Source: Bacteroidota bacterium (lineage in GTDB: Bacteria > Bacteroidota > Bacteroidia > Bacteroidales > Lentimicrobiaceae). From it: a stretch of 55,168 bases of DNA. Position numbers and translations under genes: made by a program. Shown here one piece after another: positions 17,692 through 25,983 of this stretch; within the stretch, counting starts at the first letter, position 1; each line of letters starts with the position of its first letter. Below the pieces are notes generated by a model that was not told where the DNA came from, did no database searches, and saw nothing but the letters and a program-made list of their open reading frames with translations. Where the stretch lies: NCBI GenBank assembly GCA_009773455.1, contig WSXU01000030.1, positions 1 through 55,168 of the forward strand, given 5' to 3'.

Positions 17692-20600
17692 TTATTTGAG
17701 AGCTAAATGACAAACCAGTGATGACCCGCCAAAAGTATCAATCAGAAATTTCATCTCAGCAGCTTTGTCCAGGCTGATGACAGCTTTGCCGGAACCCGTC
17801 AGGTTATATTTTCCCGGTATAAAATCAGTATTGAAGATTACATCCGCTTTATGATTTGAGAAATGATATCCTCCGGGGATTTTTTTCAGGAAGCTGACCA
17901 GTTCTCCCGAACGGTGTTTCAGCGTAATTGAATCATCTTTGTTTTCAAGGATGTAACTGTTGTCGGTCTGCAGGAAGCTTTTTTCGGTCAGGCAAAACCT
18001 TGGCTTGTCACGGAACGGAGCACCTGAAGAAGGGCAGAAAGTGGTACAATTACCGCATTCGTTGCAGAAATCGGCAATATTGAGCACCTGGATTTTCTGA
18101 TCAATAGCAAGGGATCCGGTCTGGCTAAACTGTTCTCCCGGATTGCCGGGGTTTATCTGCCAAACAGGAATGCTTACCGCTTCAGCATTGTAATAGATAT
18201 TTGCCCTGTTCGGACATACCGTTACGCAGACATTGCACACCTCATCACACTGAAGACAACGGTCTGCTTCAGCCTGAGCCTCTTCCGGACTCAGTCTTAC
18301 CTGGAATCCTTCAATGGCAGGGTTCATGTGAATTCTTTCCGATTTTCGGATCATCAACGCCTTCGGGTCAATATCCTTATCCGAAACCAGTGTTTCTGAA
18401 AACAAGGCAATACCTGCTTTTTCGGCTATACGACGGGCGGTTTTCCTTCCATCGCCCACTGCTTTCACAATGGTTGCTGCCCCGCGAAGGGCATCTCCAC
18501 CGATAAAGACACCATCCAGTGAAGTTTCGTTTGAGTTGTCCCTTGTTTTAAGATCAGCGGGTTTGATAAAGTCAAGCTCGGTTTCCTGTCCGAGTGCAGG
18601 AATCAGGGTGTCCACCTGAAAATCGATCAGGACACCACTGGTCCTGACAGGCGTTGGCCGGCCGCCGGCCGCCGGCTTCTCAAGTTTCATCTTTGCACAG
18701 GAAAGAGAAACGACCCGGCCATCGATCACATTGATCTTTTCGGGAGAAAGCAATTCGCAGAGCTCAATATTTTCAGAGAGGAGTGCTTCAATTTCTTCGC
18801 GGTCGGCCGGCATTTCGGCCCGGGTTCTGCGGTACAGCACTTTTACTGACCCATTGTCCCCGACTAGTCGTCTGGCAGTACGGGCAACGTCCATGGCTGT
18901 GTTTCCTCCACCGATGACAAGAACATGGTGGCCAGGATCCAATGCTTTTCCTTTTTTCGCGTCTTTCAGGAATTCGAAGGCATTCAGCACTCCCGTGGAA
19001 TTTTCACCCTCCATCTCCAGCGATTTAAAACGCTGTGCACCGGCTGCGATATAAACAAAATCGAAATCCCTGCGCAGTTCGCCAAACCGCTGACGGTCAA
19101 CCTTCACATTAAAATGAATCTTCACACCCAGTTTCAGAATTCTGTCAACATCCCTGTCGAGTAGTGCCATTTTCATCCGGAAACCAGGGATGGCATCATA
19201 CACCATTCCCCCAACGGCATCTTTCGATTCGAATATTTCCACCGAAAATCCTGCCTGCCTGAGGAAAAAGGCACAGGCAAGGCCCGAAGGTCCGGCACCG
19301 ATGATGGCAACATTTTTTCCGTTGTCGGGAGCCGTACTTATCCCGGTCTCCCTGCCATTTTCAGCAATAAAAAGCTTGATGTCCCTGATTTTCAGCGGCT
19401 CGTCATAATTGACCCTGGTGCATTTCGTCTGGCAGTTGTGGTCGCAGGCAGAGCCCAGCACGTGGGGAAACGGATTTTTTGCCAGGATCACATCCAGGGC
19501 TTTCTGATAATTGCCGGCGGAAGTATAATAAAGGTATTGGGGGATGTCCTGGCTGGTCGGGCATTCATCGACACAAGGTGCATGAATACAGTCAAAGGGC
19601 CCGAGATGTCTGGCCGATTTGATGTTTTTGTTCAGGTAAGGATCGTTTTTGTAGGCTTCATAATTTACGACTGCATCCGCGTATTCATTCAGAAACTGCA
19701 ATTCGTTTTTTTTCGCCTCATCCTTCAAAATACCTATGTTTTCAATGTATTGGTGTAACCGCCCGTAGCCTCCGGGTTTGAGCAGATCGGAACATACGGT
19801 AACCGGTTTCAGTCCGCAACGGATAACGTCCGTAATATTGAAACAATCTGCACCTGCCGAGAATGAAACGGTTAGCTTACCCTGAAATTCGTTCTGGAGC
19901 TTTCTGGCAACATTGATGCTGATGGGGTGCAATGCCCGGCCGCTCATATACATCATCTGTTCATTCGCAGGAAAGATGTTCTTATGATTCAGACTTTCAA
20001 GGGTATTGGTAAGTTTTACACCGAATACCCTGCCTTCCTGATCTGCGGTTTGTTGCAGACGGGTAATGATCCCGATGGCATCGGCATATTTTAGATCGTG
20101 CTCAAAGGCAATGTCAGGAACAGTGGTTTTGAAGCCGAGTCTGTTGTTCAGGATATCGCGCAATGCTTCTTTCCCTAGCAGGGTAGGGTTGAGTTTCACA
20201 AACGTATGGAGTTTCTTTTCGCGGAGCAGGTAGTGCCCTATTTTCTCTATCTCTTCGGGAGGGCAACCGTGCATGGTACTCAGGGTGATGTTATCAGAAA
20301 TGCAATCCGGTATTTCAACTTCTGATATCTCCGGATAGAGTGGCTTCAGGGCCGATATCATCCTGGTTTTTTCCTGTCCGGCATGGCGCATCTTTTCCAG
20401 GAACCACTGTACATTTTCACGAAGAATACCATCGTAATTATAGCCGACACTCATGTTGAAAACAATACCGCTTTTTCCTTTATCCGGCCAGCCGAACCTG
20501 TGTTGAAGCAGGTGGATGATGATCCATGCTTTCAGGTACTCTTCAAAGGATTCGTGAATCCGAAGCTCCTGAGACCATTCGCAGTTATAACCCTCATCCT

Positions 20601-20913
20601 GCATGTCGATACAGGGTTTAGAAACTTCAAGCTCATCAAGGGTCTGAATGGTTTTGAGTTCAATATAGCTTGCCCCGCACAACCAGGCAGTGATGATGTT
20701 CTGGGCCATTTGTGAATGTGGCCCGGCTGCAACGCCCAGTGGCGTGTTCAGGTTCTGCCTGAATATATTCATTCCCGGAATGGTGGATTTTCCGGGCTTA
20801 AAAAACAGTGCTTCAGGGATGCCAAAGATTTCATTTCTGCCAGAATACTCGGAATCAATCAGGTAATATAATTTTTCAATGGGAATGGTTGAAAATGCAG
20901 CAGAATGGGCCAT
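17692..20913 (-). CDS. ygfK: YgfK family iron-sulfur flavoprotein (putative selenate reductase subunit)
   Basis: 1073 residues, close to the usual YgfK length. Order of parts: an N-terminal TIM-barrel dihydroorotate-dehydrogenase-like region (about 1-430); a GltD-like Cys-rich segment (IHAPCVDECPTSQD, then CDHNCQTKCTR); an FAD Rossmann motif 'IIGAGPSGLACAF' near 530; an NAD(P)H Rossmann motif 'VIGGGNTAMDVA'; and two C-terminal ferredoxin clusters (CLQCDEVCNVC..CP near 885 and CNECGNCTTFCP near 950). This layout moves electrons between NAD(P)H and an iron-sulfur partner. The name reflects E. coli selenate phenotypes, but in purine clusters it is more likely the electron-transfer partner or a reductase for xdhD products. 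First gene of the leftward operon. Confidence 0.93.
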   Translation of the reverse strand: MAHSAAFSTIPIEKLYYLIDSEYSGRNEIFGIPEALFFKPGKSTIPGMNIFRQNLNTPLGVAAGPHSQMAQNIITAWLCGASYIELKTIQTLDELEVSKPCIDMQDEGYNCEWSQELRIHESFEEYLKAWIIIHLLQHRFGWPDKGKSGIVFNMSVGYNYDGILRENVQWFLEKMRHAGQEKTRMISALKPLYPEISEVEIPDCISDNITLSTMHGCPPEEIEKIGHYLLREKKLHTFVKLNPTLLGKEALRDILNNRLGFKTTVPDIAFEHDLKYADAIGIITRLQQTADQEGRVFGVKLTNTLESLNHKNIFPANEQMMYMSGRALHPISINVARKLQNEFQGKLTVSFSAGADCFNITDVIRCGLKPVTVCSDLLKPGGYGRLHQYIENIGILKDEAKKNELQFLNEYADAVVNYEAYKNDPYLNKNIKSARHLGPFDCIHAPCVDECPTSQDIPQYLYYTSAGNYQKALDVILAKNPFPHVLGSACDHNCQTKCTRVNYDEPLKIRDIKLFIAENGRETGISTAPDNGKNVAIIGAGPSGLACAFFLRQAGFSVEIFESKDAVGGMVYDAIPGFRMKMALLDRDVDRILKLGVKIHFNVKVDRQRFGELRRDFDFVYIAAGAQRFKSLEMEGENSTGVLNAFEFLKDAKKGKALDPGHHVLVIGGGNTAMDVARTARRLVGDNGSVKVLYRRTRAEMPADREEIEALLSENIELCELLSPEKINVIDGRVVSLSCAKMKLEKPAAGGRPTPVRTSGVLIDFQVDTLIPALGQETELDFIKPADLKTRDNSNETSLDGVFIGGDALRGAATIVKAVGDGRKTARRIAEKAGIALFSETLVSDKDIDPKALMIRKSERIHMNPAIEGFQVRLSPEEAQAEADRCLQCDEVCNVCVTVCPNRANIYYNAEAVSIPVWQINPGNPGEQFSQTGSLAIDQKIQVLNIADFCNECGNCTTFCPSSGAPFRDKPRFCLTEKSFLQTDNSYILENKDDSITLKHRSGELVSFLKKIPGGYHFSNHKADVIFNTDFIPGKYNLTGSGKAVISLDKAAEMKFLIDTFGGSSLVCHLALK

Positions 20914-20932
20914 GCCTTGCAGGATTAAATTT

Positions 20933-20948
20933 TACTTTTGTAAAAGTA
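20933..20948. promoter_or_regulatory. Palindromic promoter/operator between ygfK and mocA
   Basis: TACTTTTGTAAAAGTA is a 7-bp inverted repeat with a 2-nt centre in the 51-bp divergent gap. On the plus strand it contains a perfect -7 box TACTTTTG (20933-20940) for mocA. On the minus strand it reads TACTTTTA, one base from consensus, for ygfK. One bound dimer here could control both directions. No matching -33 TTG at 19-20 nt is seen. Confidence 0.5.
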
Positions 20949-20964
20949 GAAAAAATTGTGGTGC

Positions 20965-21513
20965 ATGCGCTCATTTGCCCGTATATCCTGTATAATCCTG
21001 TCGGCTGGTCACTCTGGACGCATGGGAATACACAAGGCCCTGCTCCGGTTCGGGAAACAGGATATTACTTTTCTTGAGAAAATTGCGTTGTCCTATTTGG
21101 AAGCGGGGATCAGTGAGGTTGTGGTGGTGGTTGGCAGAGATCTGGATGAAATTGTCAGGCAAAACCACATTGAATTGCCCGTAAATGTCCGGTTTGTTGT
21201 GAATGAACATCCTGAACTTGGTCGTTTCTATTCGCTGGCAACCGGTTTGAAACAGGTTCAGGAAGGGAATTCCGCTTTTTTTCAGAGTATTGATAATCCA
21301 TTCGTAGATCCGGATCTTCTGGCTGAGATGAGTTTGGTTTTGGGAAAAGGGGAGGTTGTGTCGCCTGTATACCGTGGCAAAGCCGGTCACCCGGTATTGA
21401 TCAGCCATAATGTAAGTAAGGCTGTCGTTGACAAAATAAATTCAGGGCTCAGGATTGACCATTTTCTGGCTAACTTCAACAAAATTCATATCCTGACAGA
21501 AAACCAGAACTGA
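20965..21513 (+). CDS. mocA: MocA/YgfJ-type nucleotidyltransferase, C-terminus altered by a 17-bp duplication
   Basis: The ATG at 20965 gives MRSFARISCIILSAGHSGRMG, with the NTP-transferase signature LSAG.SGRMG. Also 'VVNEHPELGRFYSLATGL', 'SIDNPFVDPDLL' and 'GKAGHPVLIS', typical of molybdenum-cofactor cytidylyl/guanylyltransferase-like MocA/YgfJ proteins. The frame stops at 21511-21513. Immediately before, TGACAGAAAACCAGAAC (21494-21510) is repeated exactly at 21511-21527. Deleting one copy extends the frame to 21581 with the family-typical ending 'VNINSPEDYAQAFPE'. So the present protein lacks the last 17 residues; the catalytic core is intact. It may make the modified Mo cofactor used by the neighbouring hydroxylases. 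Confidence 0.88.
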   Translation: MRSFARISCIILSAGHSGRMGIHKALLRFGKQDITFLEKIALSYLEAGISEVVVVVGRDLDEIVRQNHIELPVNVRFVVNEHPELGRFYSLATGLKQVQEGNSAFFQSIDNPFVDPDLLAEMSLVLGKGEVVSPVYRGKAGHPVLISHNVSKAVVDKINSGLRIDHFLANFNKIHILTENQN

Positions 21514-21527
21514 CAGAAAACCAGAAC
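21494..21527. repeat. Perfect 17-bp tandem duplication disrupting the mocA 3' end
   Basis: Two identical 17-bp copies, 21494-21510 and 21511-21527. The length is not a multiple of three, and the junction itself creates the TGA stop that ends the mocA frame. Confidence 0.95.
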
Positions 21528-21650
21528 ATTCTTGTAAACATCAACTCACCGGAGGATTATGCACAGGCATTTCCAGAATAGGGGTAAACGGGACCGAAGT
21601 AGATATTTCAGGGATTGATTCGCCGGAAAGGACGCGGACTGACATAAAAA

Positions 21651-21687
21651 AATCAGCTGCACCCCCTCTGATGGCTTGCAGCTGATT
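21651..21687 (-). terminator. Terminator of the leftward DUF4402 gene (copy 3)
   Basis: 11-bp perfect inverted repeat (21651-21661 with 21677-21687) followed on the minus strand by a run of T. It may also stop rightward mocA transcripts weakly. Confidence 0.75.
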
Positions 21688-21710
21688 AATAACAATTAGG
21701 TAGCCAAAGT

Positions 21711-22130
21711 TCAATTATAAGCAAACGTAACCCCATAGTTTCCTTGATACTGACCGCTTGCAAGCAATTCACCGGGACTGGCAATCAGGTTGAGTGAATG
21801 ATTTCCGTTTTCATCAGCAATCAGTGGCATTCCTGCTTCCGGAGTAGTGGTCTGAATAGTAAAGGACTCTCCTCTGTTGTTGCTGACATTTGCATTGCCG
21901 ATGATTAGTGAACAGGTCGACTTTGCATTTCCCGAGATACTGAAACTGCCAAGATCAAAATCTGTGATTTCCTGCGCGCTGAGTGTTATGTCAGTGTTGC
22001 TGCTGCAACTTGCTGAAACGGATTCTACCACTTCAGCACTGGCATGCCCGATTACCCTTACCTGACCACTACAAAACAACCCCGACAAGGTCAGTATCAG
22101 TGTAAATGAGATCAGACGAGCAGTTTTCAT
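21711..22130 (-). CDS. DUF4402 family exported protein (copy 3)
   Basis: 139 residues with signal peptide MKTARLISFTLILTLSGLFCSGQ. The mature protein has 'FDLGSFSISG', a Cys pair (VSASCSS and STCSLI) that could form a disulfide, and the ending 'YQGNYGVTFAYN' shared with the two DUF4402 proteins at the left edge. It is shorter and more divergent than they are. It marks the right boundary of the purine cluster. Role unknown; probably exported. Confidence 0.78.
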   Translation of the reverse strand: MKTARLISFTLILTLSGLFCSGQVRVIGHASAEVVESVSASCSSNTDITLSAQEITDFDLGSFSISGNAKSTCSLIIGNANVSNNRGESFTIQTTTPEAGMPLIADENGNHSLNLIASPGELLASGQYQGNYGVTFAYN

Positions 22131-22481
22131 GTAAAAAAATTAGTTTCTTTCCTGACTACTGGCTAAATATAAGGCAATCATTGATCGAAAGTCAAGTAAA
22201 ATGAGAAAATAATTTACTTTTATCAGAAAATAATTTTTTGATAGCAATCAAAATATTTATAAATAACATAAAATCAGCAATATACAATGGCATAATATAA
22301 AACATATTGAATGTAAAAATATTTTACAATTTTTTCATTTCGGGACACAATCGGTGAAATGGTTTTGTCGTGTGTAATAATTTTAACAAGCAAGCCGTTC
22401 ATAAATACAAATCCTGACCTTGGGAATGTTCAGTTTGATTTCACAGGATGAAACAAAACCTTTGAGAGGAGCAAAAAGAAA
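22131..22481. other. AT-rich intergenic region without genes
   Basis: 351 bp, strongly AT-rich, with the repeated word AAAATAATTT (around 22206 and 22226). It lies upstream of the leftward DUF4402 gene and downstream of the NtrC-type gene. I find no RNA gene, no consensus TAnnTTTG box on the minus strand and no coding potential. Confidence 0.5.
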
Positions 22482-22502
22482 GGCCCGGTCTGAAACCGGG
22501 CC
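22482..22502 (-). terminator. Terminator of the NtrC-type regulator gene
   Basis: GGCCCGGT (22482-22489) pairs with ACCGGGCC (22495-22502), and the minus strand continues into TTTCTTTTTG. It is 30 bp downstream of the gene's stop. Confidence 0.8.
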
Positions 22503-22531
22503 TGTTAACGAAAATTATGCGGAATCTTCTG

Positions 22532-23878
22532 CTAGTTGTGTCTGAGCCCGTATTTTTCAATTTTGGCATTTAAGGTAGGTCTGGTAATCTCAAGGATCCT
22601 TGAAGCCTCCTGTTTATTCCATTTAACTTTATCCAGCACTTTTTTGATGTGCACCTTTTCGATGTCGGCAATCGATTTTAATTCAAACATTTCACCACCG
22701 GCTCCTTCGGGAGAACTCATCAGAACAATGTGTTCTTTTTCAAGCACATCGCTGCGGGTCATAATGAAAGCCTGCATCAGGGTATTCTCAAGTTCTCTGA
22801 CATTGCCCGGCCATTCGTGATCTCTCAGCATATCAAGAACACCATCACCGATTTTCAGCACCCGCTTATTCAGCTTACGGTTGAGTTTACCCATGAGATG
22901 TTTCACCAGCTCTCCCATGTCTTCCTTACGGTTCCTGAGTGGTGGCAGGGCAATGGTAAATACCTTGAGCCTGTAATAGAGCTCTTCCCTGAATTTTCCG
23001 CTTCTGACAAGTGATTCCAGATCTTTGTTGGTGGCTGCAATAATCCGGGCTTTCATAGGCAGTGGTTCATCAGCACCCGGTTTTTCAAATTCAAGTTCCT
23101 GCAGAACCCTCAGGAGTTTTGTCTGAATATTGTCTGTCAGTTCCGAGATTTCGTCGAGGAAAAGCGTTCCTTCCCCGGCCTGCTCAAATTTCCCCTTCTT
23201 GTCGTTCATGGCACCCGGGAAGGCTCCGAGTGTATATCCGAACAATTCATGCTCAAGCAGGCCTTCATTCAGGTTTGAGCAATTGACAACAACAAGCGGA
23301 TGTTCCCGGGTGATCCCGCTGAAATGTATGAGACGCGCGATAAGTTCCTTGCCGGTTCCGGTTTCACCTGTAATCAGCACATTTACCTTATTGAGCGAAA
23401 TCCTTCCGATATTCTTGAAGATCTCACGCATCACCGGTGTTTTACCCACGAGCAGGTTGTCTTCAATCGCTTTCCTGATTTCCGGCGAGATGGCTTCGGT
23501 AAGGCTGCGGCTTTGCCTTGAAACTTCCAGACCGTTGCGGATAACATCCAGCAATTCCTGCATCTGGATTGGTTTTTCGATGAAATCATAAGCCCCAAGC
23601 TGGATCGACTTAATGGTCAGGGCTACATCACCGTGGGCTGTCAGAAGAATTACAGGCAATCCCGGTTGTGTCTTCTGCAGTTCTGTAACTACATCCAGAC
23701 CGGTAAGTCCGGGCATCTGGAAATCCGTAACAACAAGATCGGGATTGGTGGTTGCGGCCAATTCAAGCCCCGATTCACCATCAGAGGCTGTTACTACTTC
23801 ATATCCCGCTTTGGTGAGGATATTCGTCAACAATGTCCGGATGATGGAGTCGTCGTCAATTGCCAGGATTTTACTCAT
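22532..23878 (-). CDS. Sigma-54-dependent response regulator (NtrC family)
   Basis: 448 residues. Receiver domain with acidic pocket 'AIDDDS' and phospho-acceptor Asp52 in 'VVTDFQMPG'. AAA+ domain with Walker A 'GETGTGKELIAR' and Walker B 'GTLFLDEI'. C-terminal Fis-type helix-turn-helix 'NKQEASRILEITRPTLNAKI'. The sigma-54 contact loop, normally GAFTGA, reads GAFPGA here (about residues 216-222). No histidine kinase gene adjoins it. Its targets are not evident: I found no -24/-12 GG-N10-GC promoter in nearby gaps. It is alone on its transcript (terminator downstream, about 500 bp of gap upstream). Confidence 0.93.
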   Translation of the reverse strand: MSKILAIDDDSIIRTLLTNILTKAGYEVVTASDGESGLELAATTNPDLVVTDFQMPGLTGLDVVTELQKTQPGLPVILLTAHGDVALTIKSIQLGAYDFIEKPIQMQELLDVIRNGLEVSRQSRSLTEAISPEIRKAIEDNLLVGKTPVMREIFKNIGRISLNKVNVLITGETGTGKELIARLIHFSGITREHPLVVVNCSNLNEGLLEHELFGYTLGAFPGAMNDKKGKFEQAGEGTLFLDEISELTDNIQTKLLRVLQELEFEKPGADEPLPMKARIIAATNKDLESLVRSGKFREELYYRLKVFTIALPPLRNRKEDMGELVKHLMGKLNRKLNKRVLKIGDGVLDMLRDHEWPGNVRELENTLMQAFIMTRSDVLEKEHIVLMSSPEGAGGEMFELKSIADIEKVHIKKVLDKVKWNKQEASRILEITRPTLNAKIEKYGLRHN

Positions 23879-24325
23879 TTTCGGATAAATTGGTTTATTA
23901 TATTTCTAAAGAATAATTGCTAAAACTTAACAGAGAAACAGCTTTGTGCTAATTATACATGTGTAAAAGATTTTAACAGCGATAAATTTACTACAAAATA
24001 ATCTTTAAAAGCAAAAAAAAAGTGTCTGATTTTTTTATTTATTTACCACATGACACTCTAAATAATTGTAAATGAGAATATAAGGATCAGTAAAGTATTT
24101 TTACTGGATTAATACCCTTTTTCATTTTTCACAATGTTTTATATTCGGATTAAGTTCCGATAACAGAAAATAATTTGTACCAGATCCTCCTGTACTGTAA
24201 ACAATGCTTAAAAAAATATTTTACGGGAGTTTGATTTTCTGGTGCCGGTCCATCACATCCGGAGGCACACAGTCTATCAAGAGTTTATGGGCATTTTTAT
24301 CCGAAGCCCGGATTGATAAAAAAAA
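23879..24325. other. Intergenic region upstream of the NtrC-type gene
   Basis: About 450 bp, AT-rich. It should contain the promoter for the leftward regulator, but I see neither a TAnnTTTG box nor a sigma-54 site that I would defend. No RNA gene or ORF recognised. Confidence 0.4.
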
Positions 24326-24355
24326 CACCGGGACACAATATTTCGGGTCCCGGTG
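24326..24355 (-). terminator. Terminator of the citDE-citF transcript
   Basis: CACCGGGAC (24326-24334) pairs perfectly with GTCCCGGTG (24347-24355). On the minus strand it is followed by eight T residues. It lies about 25 bp past the citF stop. Confidence 0.9.
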
Positions 24356-24380
24356 AATTTTTTAAGTGAAATAAGTAAAA

Positions 24381-25943
24381 TCAGATAATAACTTTTCTGA
24401 CGGCATCGATTACTGTACCATCCACCCATTTGATGGCTGCAATGAATTCATCGCTGAGGACCGGAAGTGATGGCTTTCCGCAGATCCGTTCGGCTTCTTC
24501 CTTCAACTGATGGATCGATTTGATGGGCAGGGAGGATCCTTTGAGTTTATCAATCAGATCGGTACGTAACGGGTTGATGGCGATGCCCCTTTCTGTAACA
24601 ATCACATCAATCAATTCGCCCGGTCCGCAGATGGTAGTTACCTGATCGCGGATCACCGGCATACGGTCGCGGAAGAGCGGAATGGGCAGAATCACGCATT
24701 TCGAGAACAGGCAATTCATCCAGCCGCCGATGCCATGCAGCAGGTAGCCATCTGAATGGGTCACCACATTGGCGTTGAAATTGATGTCCACTTCGGTGGC
24801 ACCCAGGATAACCACATCAACCATCGAGGCAAAGTTTCCCTTGCCATGATAATTGTAACTGGTAAACGGACTGGTATTCAGGTGTCCGGGATTTTCGCGC
24901 ATCGACCTTACCCCTTCCAGATCGAAGGTCTGTCCGTCCAGGATGTAATCAACCAGGCCTTCTTCAAGCATTTTAACAAGGTACTTGTTGCTTCCGCCCC
25001 TGGCAAACCTTGCCTTCATGCCCCTTTTCCGGAGCATTTCAGCGAAATAGATACCAATGGAAAGGGCTGTGCCACCGGCACCTGCCTGGAAGGAGAATCC
25101 GTCCCTGACAATGCCGGTTTCATCGCAGAACTGTGCGGTGAGTTCAGCCAGCAGCAACCTGTCGGGGCTTTTGGTGATTTCGGTCGTGCCGGAAACTATT
25201 TTCTCAGGAATTCCCACCCTGTCGAGGACCACCACATGATCGACATAGTTTCCGTGAATCTGCCAGGGTACACAGGGGAAGGGAACCAGATTATCGGTCA
25301 CCACGATAACCTTATCGGCATACTGTGAATCGGCGAGGGCAAAACCAAGGAGTCCGCAGGCTGCGGGGCCACGGTCACCGGTAGCATTGCCGAAAGCATC
25401 GGCAGTCGGGGCGGCGATCACGGCAATATCAACATGCAGATCACCATCCTGGATGGCCTGGTAGCGTCCACCATGAGAGCGAAGAATACCCATGCCCAGC
25501 ATGCCTCCCTCGGTGGTAAATTTGCCGAGGGCACCGTTCATACTTCCTTCAATATGATGTATGGTTCCATCCTCAAGGTATTTGATCAGCGGACTATGAC
25601 ATTCGAACGAGGCGGAAGGAGCCCAGGTCAGGTTTTTTACACCCAGTTCTGCGGCTGCATCAAACACCTGGTTGCCAACCAGGTCGCCGTTGCGGAAATG
25701 ATGGTGTGTCGAAATGGTCATGCCATCTTTCAACCCGCATTTTTCGAGTGCTTCCCTGATCGATCCGGTGACTTTGTTGCCGTCTTCGGGATAATCGGCA
25801 CAGGTGCTGATGAGAGGAGCGTATTTGCGGCCGGTGGGTCTGAATTTTCCAACTCCCAGATATGGTACCGCTTCTTTTCCGTTGATGATTTGTGGTACTA
25901 CCCGCCCGATGGCATTGGTAGTCAGTTTATCGTATTTTGACAT
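24381..25943 (-). CDS. citF: Citrate lyase alpha subunit (citrate:acetyl-ACP transferase)
   Basis: 520 residues, the usual CitF length. It moves citrate onto the acyl-carrier thioester, releasing acetyl groups. Recognisable stretches include 'GKFRPTGRKYAP', 'STHHHFRNGD', 'GGMLGMGILRSHGGRYQ', 'GRGGSNKYLVKMLEEGLVDY'-type CoA-transferase core sequence and the conserved end 'VTERGIAINPLRTDL'. The gene follows the fused citD-citE gene by 40 bp on the same strand and is closed by a strong terminator. Citrate lyase indicates anaerobic citrate cleavage to acetate and oxaloacetate, or formation of acetyl groups in a reductive direction. Confidence 0.93.
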   Translation of the reverse strand: MSKYDKLTTNAIGRVVPQIINGKEAVPYLGVGKFRPTGRKYAPLISTCADYPEDGNKVTGSIREALEKCGLKDGMTISTHHHFRNGDLVGNQVFDAAAELGVKNLTWAPSASFECHSPLIKYLEDGTIHHIEGSMNGALGKFTTEGGMLGMGILRSHGGRYQAIQDGDLHVDIAVIAAPTADAFGNATGDRGPAACGLLGFALADSQYADKVIVVTDNLVPFPCVPWQIHGNYVDHVVVLDRVGIPEKIVSGTTEITKSPDRLLLAELTAQFCDETGIVRDGFSFQAGAGGTALSIGIYFAEMLRKRGMKARFARGGSNKYLVKMLEEGLVDYILDGQTFDLEGVRSMRENPGHLNTSPFTSYNYHGKGNFASMVDVVILGATEVDINFNANVVTHSDGYLLHGIGGWMNCLFSKCVILPIPLFRDRMPVIRDQVTTICGPGELIDVIVTERGIAINPLRTDLIDKLKGSSLPIKSIHQLKEEAERICGKPSLPVLSDEFIAAIKWVDGTVIDAVRKVII

Positions 25944-25983
25944 ATTGCCTGTTTTTAAATCAGAATTCTCCTGATACCAAAAA

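Noticed and set aside
20984-21005. 'TCCTGTATAATCCTGTC' in mocA as a copy of the 116-bp repeat
   Set aside because: Only a short word is shared, it is inside conserved coding sequence (the CIILSAG motif), and the rest of the unit is missing.
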